Source: Verrucomicrobiota bacterium (GTDB lineage: Bacteria > Verrucomicrobiota > Verrucomicrobiia > Limisphaerales > JADLHS01). Taken from it: a stretch of 5,559 nt of DNA. The stretch covers positions 1 through 5,559 of the forward strand of contig SCTL01000778.1 in assembly GCA_004297495.1 (NCBI GenBank), read 5' to 3'. Below the pieces are notes generated by a model, which ran no database searches, was not told where the DNA came from, and saw nothing but the letters and a program-made list of their open reading frames with translations. The position numbers and the translations under genes were made by a program. Below, piece after piece: positions 1 to 5,559 of this stretch (within the stretch, counting starts at the first letter, position 1; every line of letters begins with the position of its first letter).

Positions 1-850
1 AGCCAAGCGGCGCAAACTTGTTTTGCTCGGAGTCGTCGCGCTGATCGGATTCTACGGCTGGCGTTGGAACGAGGCGCGGCAGAGCACGATCATCACCGTC
101 CTGCCTCTGAACGGCGGCAGTGGAGTCTTTTGCGACTCACCAGGACGCGCTGAGGACGTGTTGGTTGATTGCGCTAACACCAACGCCGTCGAGTTCGTCA
201 CCAAACCGTTTCTCTACGCGCAGGGGAAAAATAAACTGGCCCGCGTGGCACTCACGCACGGGGATTTGCGGCGTGTGGGCGGCTACGAAACTTTGCGCGC
301 AGCCCTGCCCTTCGGAAGAACGGTGATCAGTGCGACGCGCTTTCGCTCGCCCGCCTACCGAAGAATTGCCGCCGAGTTGGATGCGAATCCGGCACAGGCG
401 CGGATCGTCAATCGCGGCGATCACCTGGGCGCGTGGACGGTGTTGCACCCGGACGGCGTCGAGAAATTCCCGCAGGGAGATGACAGTTCGCTCGTCTTGC
501 GCGGCGAGTTTCACGGCACGCGCATTCTGCTGCTCTCCGATCTGGGGCGGCCCGGACAGGAAGCGTTGATGGAACGCAACGAGGATTTGCGCGCCGAGAT
601 CGTCGTGACCGGCTTGCCCGAACGGGGCGAAGCGTTGTGTGAGGGATTGATCGAACGCGTGCAGCCGAAGCTGATCATCGTGAACGATTCCGAAACGCCG
701 CCCAGCAAGCGGGCCAGCTCGCAACTGCGCGCCCGACTCGCGCAAGCGGGAGTTCCTGTGATCTACACGCGCGAAGCGGGCGCGGTGACGCTCACATTCA
801 AGCAGAATGGATGGAAAGCTAAACCTGCCCGGCCAATCGCCGAGCCATAA
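1..850 (+). CDS. comEC: ComEC/Rec2-family DNA uptake protein, C-terminal part (5' end outside window)
   Basis: ComEC forms the inner-membrane channel that passes single-stranded DNA into the cytoplasm during natural transformation. The frame is open from base 2, and 282 residues are visible. They begin with a basic stretch (KRRK) and a hydrophobic helix (LVLLGVVALIGFYGW), which fits the last membrane segment of ComEC. A domain shaped like the ComEC metallo-beta-lactamase domain follows: ITVLPLNGG sits where the family has a DVGQG motif, LVDCAN where it has L-D-G, LTHGDLRRVGG where it has HxDxDH-GG, and QPKLIIV...LRARLAQAGVPVIYTREAGAVTLTF is the usual C-terminal strand and helix pattern. The metal ligands are largely absent (see findings). 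The gene ends in TAA 16 bp from the convergent dehydrogenase gene, and I see no terminator in that gap. The TTG at 23 is only an internal codon, not a start. A stand-alone metallo-beta-lactamase-like protein is possible, but the preceding helix makes ComEC more likely. Confidence 0.82.
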   Translation, partial: AKRRKLVLLGVVALIGFYGWRWNEARQSTIITVLPLNGGSGVFCDSPGRAEDVLVDCANTNAVEFVTKPFLYAQGKNKLARVALTHGDLRRVGGYETLRAALPFGRTVISATRFRSPAYRRIAAELDANPAQARIVNRGDHLGAWTVLHPDGVEKFPQGDDSSLVLRGEFHGTRILLLSDLGRPGQEALMERNEDLRAEIVVTGLPERGEALCEGLIERVQPKLIIVNDSETPPSKRASSQLRARLAQAGVPVIYTREAGAVTLTFKQNGWKAKPARPIAEP

Positions 851-866
851 TCCGCAAAGATTTCTC

Positions 867-1901
867 TCACGCACCCGGGGTCACGACCACCCGCAGTTCT
901 TCGCCAAATTTTTCCAGCGCATCCAAAGTTTGATTGATCGCGCCCGCGTCCAACGGAACAGTTTGCGAAACGACACCGCTCAAATCCAGCTTCCCTCGCC
1001 GCGCGAATTCAATCAGCGCCGGAATCTCCGACGCGAGATGGTCCGACACGCCGATGATTTCCGCCTCCTTGTTGATGACCTCGTGATACGGCGCGACCGA
1101 AAAACTTTTCTCCGTGATGCCAACGAGCGCGGCGCGGCCCTTGATGGCGAGACTACGAACCGATTGCACCATCGTCAAAGGAAGTCCGATGAGTTCGAGC
1201 GCGACATTCACTCCCTTGCCCTGCGTGAGTTCCTGAATCATCGCGACCGGATCAACCAGTGCGGCGTTGATTGGAATCGCGCTCAACTTCGCGGCCAGTT
1301 CCAGTTTGGTTGGCTTGATGTCCACGGCGAAAACTTTTTCCGCGCCCAGCGCGCGGGCGAGTTGGATCGCGGAGAATCCCAAGCCGCCAACCCCAAACAC
1401 AGCGACGCTTTCGCCGGGTCGCAGTCTGGCTTTATTCAGTGCGTGCAACGACGTGGCCGAGGAACACATCATCACCGCGCCGTGCGCAAAGGTAATTTTC
1501 TCCGGCAGTTCGAACACGCTGCGTTCTGGCATCACGATGAACTCCGCGAACCCGCCGTCGCGATACTTGCCAATCATTTTCCCCTCCGCGCAGAACTGTT
1601 CGTTGTCGTGCGTGCACCAATCACAGGTGCCACACGTCGCGAGATAGTGCACGCACACGCGGTCGCCGACGCGCAGATTGGAAACCGACGCGCCGACCTG
1701 TTCAATCACTCCGGCGACTTCATGCCCGAGCGTCAGCGGCAACGGATGCACGCGGGATTTGCCGGCGCGGTAGTGCGCGTCCGAGTGGCAGATGCCGGCG
1801 GCTTTCACGCGAATCAAAACATCGCTTGCGCCGGGCTGCGGCACGGGAATTTCCTGTAATTCCAGCGGACGACCGGGTTGGATGAGTCGGACGGCTTTCA
1901 C
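867..1901 (-). CDS. Zinc-dependent medium-chain alcohol dehydrogenase
   Basis: This is a cytoplasmic oxidoreductase of the zinc-containing MDR family, expected to interconvert an alcohol and an aldehyde or ketone with NAD(H). With the GTG start at 1901 it has 344 residues, the normal family length. The N-terminal GroES-like domain carries the catalytic zinc ligands C38 (in GICHSD), H60-E61 (in LGHEVAG) and probably C146 (in MMCSSAT). The structural zinc lobe is C90-x2-C93-x2-C96-x7-C104. The Rossmann nucleotide motif is GVGGLG at 170-175, and D194 at the end of the second strand (FAVDI) indicates NAD rather than NADP. The frame stays open upstream to 2111, but those extra 70 residues do not resemble the family and would run into the receptor gene; homology begins exactly at VKAVRLIQPG. 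There is no strong Shine-Dalgarno sequence before the GTG. It is divergent from the receptor gene. All key residues are present, so it should be active; the physiological substrate cannot be read from the sequence. Confidence 0.93.
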   Translation of the reverse strand: MKAVRLIQPGRPLELQEIPVPQPGASDVLIRVKAAGICHSDAHYRAGKSRVHPLPLTLGHEVAGVIEQVGASVSNLRVGDRVCVHYLATCGTCDWCTHDNEQFCAEGKMIGKYRDGGFAEFIVMPERSVFELPEKITFAHGAVMMCSSATSLHALNKARLRPGESVAVFGVGGLGFSAIQLARALGAEKVFAVDIKPTKLELAAKLSAIPINAALVDPVAMIQELTQGKGVNVALELIGLPLTMVQSVRSLAIKGRAALVGITEKSFSVAPYHEVINKEAEIIGVSDHLASEIPALIEFARRGKLDLSGVVSQTVPLDAGAINQTLDALEKFGEELRVVVTPGA

Positions 1902-2022
1902 AGTGGTTGCATTTCGTCGGCGCTCACTTCTGGCAAAAGCGCGAGGACTTGGCGAATAGAATTTTTGTTTGAAGCAAAATGACTTGTGCGCCGTCAACTT
2001 CCAGATTACAACCCGCGCCGCA
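1902..2022. promoter_or_regulatory. Divergent intergenic control region between dehydrogenase and TonB-dependent receptor genes
   Basis: These 121 bp must hold the promoters of both flanking genes. The core, about 1955-1980, is markedly AT-rich compared with its surroundings. For the plus strand, TAGAAT at 1957-1962 matches five of six bases of a sigma-70 -10 element, but no convincing -35 lies 16-18 bp upstream. For the minus strand, TTGACG (complement of 1992-1997) resembles a -35, but no good -10 follows at proper spacing. The region is therefore supported by position and composition, not by complete promoter matches. No ribosome binding site is evident before either start codon. Confidence 0.5.
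1963..1979. promoter_or_regulatory. Imperfect 17-bp dyad, possible operator
   Basis: The sequence TTTTGTTTGAAGCAAAA has two 8-bp arms around a central G at 1971, with one mismatch between the arms (positions 1968 and 1974). It lies in the AT-rich core of the divergent region, directly after the -10-like TAGAAT at 1957-1962, so a bound protein would cover a transcription start toward the receptor gene. It does not match the 19-bp Fur box I know. Dyads occur by chance in AT-rich DNA, so a regulatory role is inferred. Confidence 0.3.
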
Positions 2023-4191
2023 ATGAAACCGAATCTACAATTGCACAAATTCCTTCCCGCCTTCGCTTTCCTTTCACTCTGCGTCCTGCCCGGTCGCGCG
2101 GAGGAAACCAACTCGCTGCCGCTGACGCCCGTGACCGTTTATGGCGGCGATTATCGCGTGCTGCCCGGCGCGGCTTCCGTAAACGTGCTGGACTTGTCCG
2201 CGAATCAACCGTCGCCGCTGGCCACGACACGCGACCTGGCCGCGCTCGTGCCGAGCACCATGCTCTTCGACGGGAACAACAATCGCCTGCCAAAGTTTTC
2301 CGTGCGCGGGTTGCGCGAGAATAATTTTGTGACGGGCGATCCGGCGGTGGGCGTTTATCTGGACGACATGCCGTTCAACGATCTTTACACGCGCACCATT
2401 CCGCTGCACGACGTCGCGAGCGTGGAGTTCATTCGCGGGCCGCAGGGAACGCTTTACGGCGCGAGCGGGCCGGGCGGCGTGATCAATCTCGTCAGCCATC
2501 AACCGGGCGATGACTGGCACGGAAGCGCGGGCGTGACTTACGGGAATCACAATCAGTTCGCCGTGGACGGCAGCGTGAGCGGGCCGATCGTGACGAACAC
2601 GCTCGCGCTCGGCGTGTCCGGTCTCTACGCGTCGCGCGACGGGTTCGTGCATAATGATTTTCTCGGCGGACATCCTGACACGCAGCAGACCATTTCGGGC
2701 CGTGGGCAACTGCGCTGGACTCCTTGCGACCTGTGGGAGTTTTCCCTGCTCGGCGGCGGCTACAACTTGCAGGACGGCTTCGTGCCCACATTCAATCCGG
2801 GTTCGGACCGCGACCTGTTTCACGTGAGCCGCGACTACAACGGCTTTGTGGACACGGATTCGTGGCACACTGGATTCAAGGCAACGTATCGCGGTGAGAA
2901 ATTCAAGCTGACTTCCGCGACGTCGTATCGCAACTGGCAGCAGGACCTCGCGCAGGACTTTGATTTCTCGGCGTTCAATCCAACGCAGCCGCCCTCCTCC
3001 AGCAATGCGCTGCCGACCATCGGCATTTTCAAACCGAAAGTCACGCAATGGTCGGAAGAAGTCCGCGTGCGCTCGACGGATGATTCCGCGCCGCTGAAAT
3101 GGAACGGTGGCTTGTTCGGCAATTGGGGAGAAACGAAAACGCTCTCGGGCCGGAACATCACCATTCCCACGGGATTCCCGCCGCCGAATGACAGCGTGAT
3201 TGACAGCGCGCTGACTGACGCGAAAGTGAACGCCGACACTTACGCGGTCTTTGGCGAGGCGACTTACACGATCCAGGAAAAGCTCGACCTGACGGCGGGC
3301 CTGCGTTTCACCTACGACAACCGCGAAATCGTCCGCAGCCGCAGCGGCATGAACTTCATTGATCCGAGTCTGCCCATGGGTCCATACACGACGGGCAATT
3401 TCAGCGGACAGGAAAATTTCTCCGCCACGCAACCCAAGTTTGCCATCGCGTATCACTACATGCCGGAGTGTGTCGTGTATGCGTCCGCCGCCGTCGGCTA
3501 CCAGAGCGGCGGATTCAACACGTCGAATGACAATGACACGCAGTCGCGTTTCAATCCCGCGCGCTCGTGGAATTACGAGATCGGCGCGCGCACGTTGTGC
3601 CTCGACCAGAAGCTGCAATGGAATCTAGCGTTCTTTTACACCGAGACTTCCGGCTATCAAGTCTATCGCCTCGACACGATCAATCCGGCGCAGGCCTACG
3701 TGATCAACGCGCAACACGCGTGGAGCGCGGGCGTGGAAAACGAGTTTGTGTATCGCGCGAGCAAAGACCTCACGCTGAGTTTGAACGCCGGTTACACGCA
3801 CGCCGAGTTCGACGACTTCACCTATTCAACCATGTTCCAGTCCTTCGACTTCAGCGGCAAGCGCATCAACTTCGTGCCCGAGTTCACAGTCGCGGCGGCG
3901 GCGGAATACCGTTTCTGCGAACACCTCTTCGCGCGCGCGGAAGTCGTGGGTGTAGGCAAGTATTATTTGACCGAAGACAACACCGCGTCGCAAGGCAGCT
4001 ACGCGCTGCTCAACGCGCGCATCGGCTATCAACACAAGAATTTGGAAGTGGCCGTGTTCGGGCGCAACCTGCTGGACCACCGCTACGCGAGCAACGCGCT
4101 GGACTTCCGCAGTTTCTCGACGCCGAACTTGTTGATCCGGCAGCCCGGCGATCCGCTCACGTTTGGCGGAACGATTTCTCTCAGTTTCTGA
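2023..4191 (+). CDS. TonB-dependent outer-membrane receptor
   Basis: This is an outer-membrane active transporter that uses TonB-ExbBD energy to import a ligand such as a ferric siderophore, a vitamin or a carbohydrate; the ligand cannot be deduced. It has 722 residues, typical for the family. The ATG at 2023 is chosen because it gives a clear signal peptide (MKPNLQ...FAFLSLCVLPGRA, likely cleaved after A26); an in-frame TTG at 1969 would add 18 residues that spoil it. A TonB-box-like stretch LTPVTVYGG lies at 34-42. The plug domain, about 45-160, includes FSVRGL, GVYLDDMP and VEFIRGPQGTLYGASGPGGVINLV (134-157). The barrel follows, with the familiar GYQSGGFN and SWNYEIGART segments and the NLLDHRYAS motif near the end; the chain ends in phenylalanine (GTISLSF), the usual signal for barrel insertion. 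There is no N-terminal signalling domain. The mature protein has four cysteines (see findings). Neighbours are convergent or divergent, so it is probably transcribed alone. Confidence 0.95.
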   Translation: MKPNLQLHKFLPAFAFLSLCVLPGRAEETNSLPLTPVTVYGGDYRVLPGAASVNVLDLSANQPSPLATTRDLAALVPSTMLFDGNNNRLPKFSVRGLRENNFVTGDPAVGVYLDDMPFNDLYTRTIPLHDVASVEFIRGPQGTLYGASGPGGVINLVSHQPGDDWHGSAGVTYGNHNQFAVDGSVSGPIVTNTLALGVSGLYASRDGFVHNDFLGGHPDTQQTISGRGQLRWTPCDLWEFSLLGGGYNLQDGFVPTFNPGSDRDLFHVSRDYNGFVDTDSWHTGFKATYRGEKFKLTSATSYRNWQQDLAQDFDFSAFNPTQPPSSSNALPTIGIFKPKVTQWSEEVRVRSTDDSAPLKWNGGLFGNWGETKTLSGRNITIPTGFPPPNDSVIDSALTDAKVNADTYAVFGEATYTIQEKLDLTAGLRFTYDNREIVRSRSGMNFIDPSLPMGPYTTGNFSGQENFSATQPKFAIAYHYMPECVVYASAAVGYQSGGFNTSNDNDTQSRFNPARSWNYEIGARTLCLDQKLQWNLAFFYTETSGYQVYRLDTINPAQAYVINAQHAWSAGVENEFVYRASKDLTLSLNAGYTHAEFDDFTYSTMFQSFDFSGKRINFVPEFTVAAAAEYRFCEHLFARAEVVGVGKYYLTEDNTASQGSYALLNARIGYQHKNLEVAVFGRNLLDHRYASNALDFRSFSTPNLLIRQPGDPLTFGGTISLSF

Positions 4192-4201
4192 AGTTTGCGG
4201 C

Positions 4202-4235
4202 GCGCGTCGCGCAGAACGGACGCGCTTCCTTATTT
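4202..4235 (+). terminator. Candidate intrinsic terminator after the TonB-dependent receptor gene
   Basis: A perfect 7-bp GC-rich stem, GCGCGTC (4202-4208) with GACGCGC (4219-4225), encloses a 10-base loop. It starts 11 bases after the receptor stop codon and is followed by TTCCTTATTT (4226-4235). The tail is T-rich but interrupted, so termination may be inefficient. The tail overlaps the stop codon (4230-4232) of the convergent gene. In the minus direction no T-rich tail follows the stem, so it would not serve that gene well. An alternative smaller hairpin (4200-4212, 5-bp stem) competes with it. Confidence 0.45.
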
Positions 4236-4940
4236 CAACGCGTTCGCCATCTTCACGGCTTCGGCCTGGTGTTTGTTGCCGGCGCGGATGCGGGCGGTAA
4301 GAGTTTTTCCGATGGCGCGCAGGAAGGGCGTCGCCAGGTCCGTGGCCTCGCGCGTCAATCGGTCGAACGCATCGGTCGAGATGCGCAGCAACAGGCAGTG
4401 CTTGTTCACCACCACGTCCGCTGACCGCGGGCCATGATCGAACAATGAAAAGTCGCCGAAGAAATCGCCCATCGTGAGCGTGGCCAGTTCGCTCTCGAGC
4501 CCATCCACTTTCATGCGGACGGAAAGTTCGCCTTCCACGACCAGATACATGGCGTTGCCCTGATCGCCTTGCTTGACGACGACGGCGGCCTGCGGCAGCC
4601 GCACGGCCTCGACGAAATTCGCGAAGCGTTCGAGCTGTTCATCGGTGAAGTAAGCGAGCAACCGGATGGCGCGCAGCGCGCGCGGGTTGATGCCGTGAAT
4701 CGTGTGGAGCGGCTCGGACTGCGCGGCGAGTTCCTGGAAATGCGTGTGAAAAAACAACTGCAACTCCGGCACGTCGGCGGCGCGCTCCCAGACGGCGCTC
4801 TGTTTCACGAAAACCCACGTGCCGGCTTTGACGCGGCCGGCTTTGACCCAACTGACCAGTATCGGCAACTCCACCGGCCCGTGAGCCGTGTGATTGGGAT
4901 CCCAAACGAAGAAACCGTTGTCTGAAGCTTTGGCACTCAT
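4230..4940 (-). CDS. GYF_2-like and cyclic-nucleotide-binding domain protein
   Basis: This is a 236-residue soluble protein with no signal peptide or membrane segment. Residues 10-60 match the bacterial GYF_2 (DUF4339-like) pattern: an aromatic start FFVW, then GPVELPIL, AGRVKAGTWVF and W51 followed by AADVPEL. This fold is thought to bind peptides. Residues about 95-195 form a cyclic-nucleotide-binding domain of the CAP/PKA type: LLAYFTDEQLERF, a strand with G125-D, YLVVEGELSV, then the phosphate-binding cassette GDFFGDFSLFDHGPRSADV (158-176). R172 is the conserved phosphate contact; the usual glutamate after FG is aspartate (D163). The last 40 residues are probably helical, with no helix-turn-helix, kinase or channel domain, so it is likely an adaptor or sensor rather than a transcription factor. 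The start is firm: an in-frame TGA (4953-4955) lies four codons before the ATG. A GAAGAG stretch is a possible weak ribosome site. The nucleotide ligand and the partner are unknown. Confidence 0.88.
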   Translation of the reverse strand: MSAKASDNGFFVWDPNHTAHGPVELPILVSWVKAGRVKAGTWVFVKQSAVWERAADVPELQLFFHTHFQELAAQSEPLHTIHGINPRALRAIRLLAYFTDEQLERFANFVEAVRLPQAAVVVKQGDQGNAMYLVVEGELSVRMKVDGLESELATLTMGDFFGDFSLFDHGPRSADVVVNKHCLLLRISTDAFDRLTREATDLATPFLRAIGKTLTARIRAGNKHQAEAVKMANALK

Positions 4941-4991
4941 GGCGATGTCTCTTCATGGCAGAGAAACCCGGCGGCATAAAGAAGAAAAGCG

Positions 4992-5020
4992 ATAATAATT
5001 CCGCGGCCTTTGCCGGCCAA
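4992..5020 (-). promoter_or_regulatory. Candidate sigma-70-like promoter for the GYF/cyclic-nucleotide-binding gene
   Basis: On the minus strand, TTGGCC (complement of 5015-5020) and TATTAT (complement of 4992-4997) are separated by 17 bp. They match the -35 consensus at four of six positions and the -10 consensus at five of six. Transcription would start near 4985, leaving a leader of about 45 bases before the ATG at 4940. The rest of this 123-bp divergent region (4941-5063) must also contain the promoter of the amidotransferase gene, but I see no convincing plus-strand pair. Confidence 0.38.
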
Positions 5021-5063
5021 TTCCCGTTTGCAATCATTCGCTTCCGATGTAGTCTGACGCCTC

Positions 5064-5559
5064 ATGTTGCTGGTTTTGGACAACTACGATTCGTTCACCT
5101 ACAACCTCGTCCAGTATCTCGGGGAGATGCAGGTCGAGATGCAGGTGCATCGCAACGACCAGATCACGGTCGAGCAGGTCCGCGCGCTCAAGCCCGACCG
5201 CCTGCTCATCTCGCCCGGCCCGTGTTCGCCGAACGAATCCGGCCTCTCGAACGAAATCATCCGCACTTTCGGCACGCACATTCCCACGCTCGGCGTCTGC
5301 CTCGGCCATCAATGTATCGGCCATGTTTTCGGCGCGAACGTCGTCGTCAACTACCGGATGATGCACGGTAAAACTTCCCAGATTAAACATAACGGGAAGG
5401 ATTTGTTTCAGGACATGCCGAATCCGTTCGCGGCGACCCGCTATCACTCGCTCGTCATCCAGCGCGACTCCGTGCCCGACTGTCTGGAGATCACCGCCGA
5501 GACCGACGAGGGCGAAATCATGGGCGTGAAACACAAGCAGTATCCAATCTGGGGCGTGC
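5064..5559 (+). CDS. trpG: Anthranilate/aminodeoxychorismate synthase component II (glutamine amidotransferase), N-terminal part
   Basis: This class I glutamine amidotransferase subunit releases ammonia from glutamine for a chorismate-using partner: TrpE (tryptophan pathway) or PabB (folate pathway). The 165 visible codons start LVLDNYDSFTYNLVQYLGE, then SPGPCSPNESGLS (50-62), the nucleophile elbow GVCLGHQCIG with catalytic C79, MMHGKTS (99-105) and TRYHSLV (125-131). The sequence leaves the window at YPIWGV, just before the expected QFHPES that supplies the catalytic His and Glu. The start is fixed because an in-frame TGA (5055-5057) lies three codons upstream. No clear Shine-Dalgarno sequence is visible. 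TrpG and PabA cannot be told apart by sequence here, and some organisms use one subunit for both; the symbol is provisional. No trpE, trpD or pabB is in view; the downstream neighbour would settle it. Confidence 0.93.
   Translation, partial: MLLVLDNYDSFTYNLVQYLGEMQVEMQVHRNDQITVEQVRALKPDRLLISPGPCSPNESGLSNEIIRTFGTHIPTLGVCLGHQCIGHVFGANVVVNYRMMHGKTSQIKHNGKDLFQDMPNPFAATRYHSLVIQRDSVPDCLEITAETDEGEIMGVKHKQYPIWGV
5124..5147 (+). repeat. 12-bp tandem direct repeat inside the amidotransferase gene
   Basis: GAGATGCAGGTC (5124-5135) is followed directly by GAGATGCAGGTG (5136-5147), 11 of 12 bases identical, and encodes EMQVEMQV at residues 21-28. The repeat is in frame and the spacing from LGE to the conserved HRND appears normal for the family, so the segment looks like substitution rather than inserted length. 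Confidence 0.6.

Noticed and set aside
850..867. Terminator between comEC and the dehydrogenase gene
   Set aside because: The 16-bp gap and its flanks show no convincing stem with a T-rich tail in either direction.
807..1859. A 350-codon open frame on the plus strand opposite the dehydrogenase gene
   Set aside because: The minus-strand frame carries the full set of zinc and NAD motifs. The plus-strand product is a low-complexity Arg/His-rich shadow without domains and would overlap the end of comEC.
1949..2012. Plus-strand promoter pairs TTGGCG/CAAAAT and TTGTGC/TACAAC for the receptor
   Set aside because: The first has about 20 bp spacing. The second has a poor -35 and would start transcription only a few bases before the ATG.
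2056..2085. Lipoprotein signal in the receptor (Cys at residue 20 in LSLC)
   Set aside because: The residue before the Cys is Leu, not the small residue a lipobox needs, and a standard cleavage site after GRA follows.
1902..2111. A longer N-terminus for the dehydrogenase starting at 2111
   Set aside because: The extra 70 residues are basic and unlike the family, extend into the receptor's signal peptide region on the other strand, and homology begins exactly at the GTG-encoded residue.
2074..3618. A 514-codon open frame on the minus strand opposite the receptor gene
   Set aside because: It lies fully antisense to a well-supported receptor gene, its protein is rich in Arg, His, Ala and Val with no recognisable motif, and such long frames are common opposite GC-rich genes.
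5005..5020. GGCC...GGCC inverted repeat in the second divergent region
   Set aside because: It is only a 4-bp self-complementary stem in GC-rich sequence, and it overlaps the better-supported promoter.

Overview
This is a GC-rich chromosomal segment with five protein-coding genes, two of them cut by the window edges. No RNA gene, CRISPR array, insertion sequence or phage gene is visible. The genes alternate strictly in strand (+ - + - +), giving two tight convergent junctions (16 bp and 38 bp) and two divergent intergenic regions (about 120 bp each), so no multigene operon is apparent. The best taxonomic guess is the Verrucomicrobiota. This rests on the style of the ComEC C-terminus, the combination of a GYF-like domain with a cyclic-nucleotide-binding domain, and weak or absent Shine-Dalgarno sequences; it is an inference, not a demonstrated fact. 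The outer-membrane receptor shows that the organism is diderm.

Layout. Positions 1-850 (+) hold the end of a ComEC/Rec2 DNA-uptake channel protein: its last membrane helix and a metallo-beta-lactamase-like domain whose metal-binding motifs are missing. Positions 867-1901 (-) hold a complete zinc-dependent, medium-chain alcohol dehydrogenase with both zinc sites and an NAD-type Rossmann fold. Positions 1902-2022 are a divergent control region with an AT-rich island and a 17-bp imperfect dyad. Positions 2023-4191 (+) hold a complete TonB-dependent outer-membrane receptor with signal peptide, plug and barrel. A candidate intrinsic terminator follows, its tail overlapping the end of the next, convergent gene. 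Positions 4230-4940 (-) hold a small two-domain protein, GYF_2-like plus cyclic-nucleotide-binding, with no recognisable output domain. Positions 4941-5063 are a second divergent region with a reasonable sigma-70-like promoter for the minus-strand gene. Positions 5064-5559 (+) hold the first 165 codons of a class I glutamine amidotransferase of the TrpG/PabA type (anthranilate or aminodeoxychorismate synthase component II).

How they work together. The genes cover unrelated functions: DNA uptake, redox metabolism, outer-membrane transport, signalling and aromatic biosynthesis. The only link the layout suggests is possible shared control of the dehydrogenase and the receptor from their divergent region. 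I did not find a new multi-gene system. The points most worth checking are the ComEC domain lacking its metal site, four cysteines at predicted periplasmic turns of the receptor, and the GYF/cyclic-nucleotide fusion with an altered phosphate-binding cassette.
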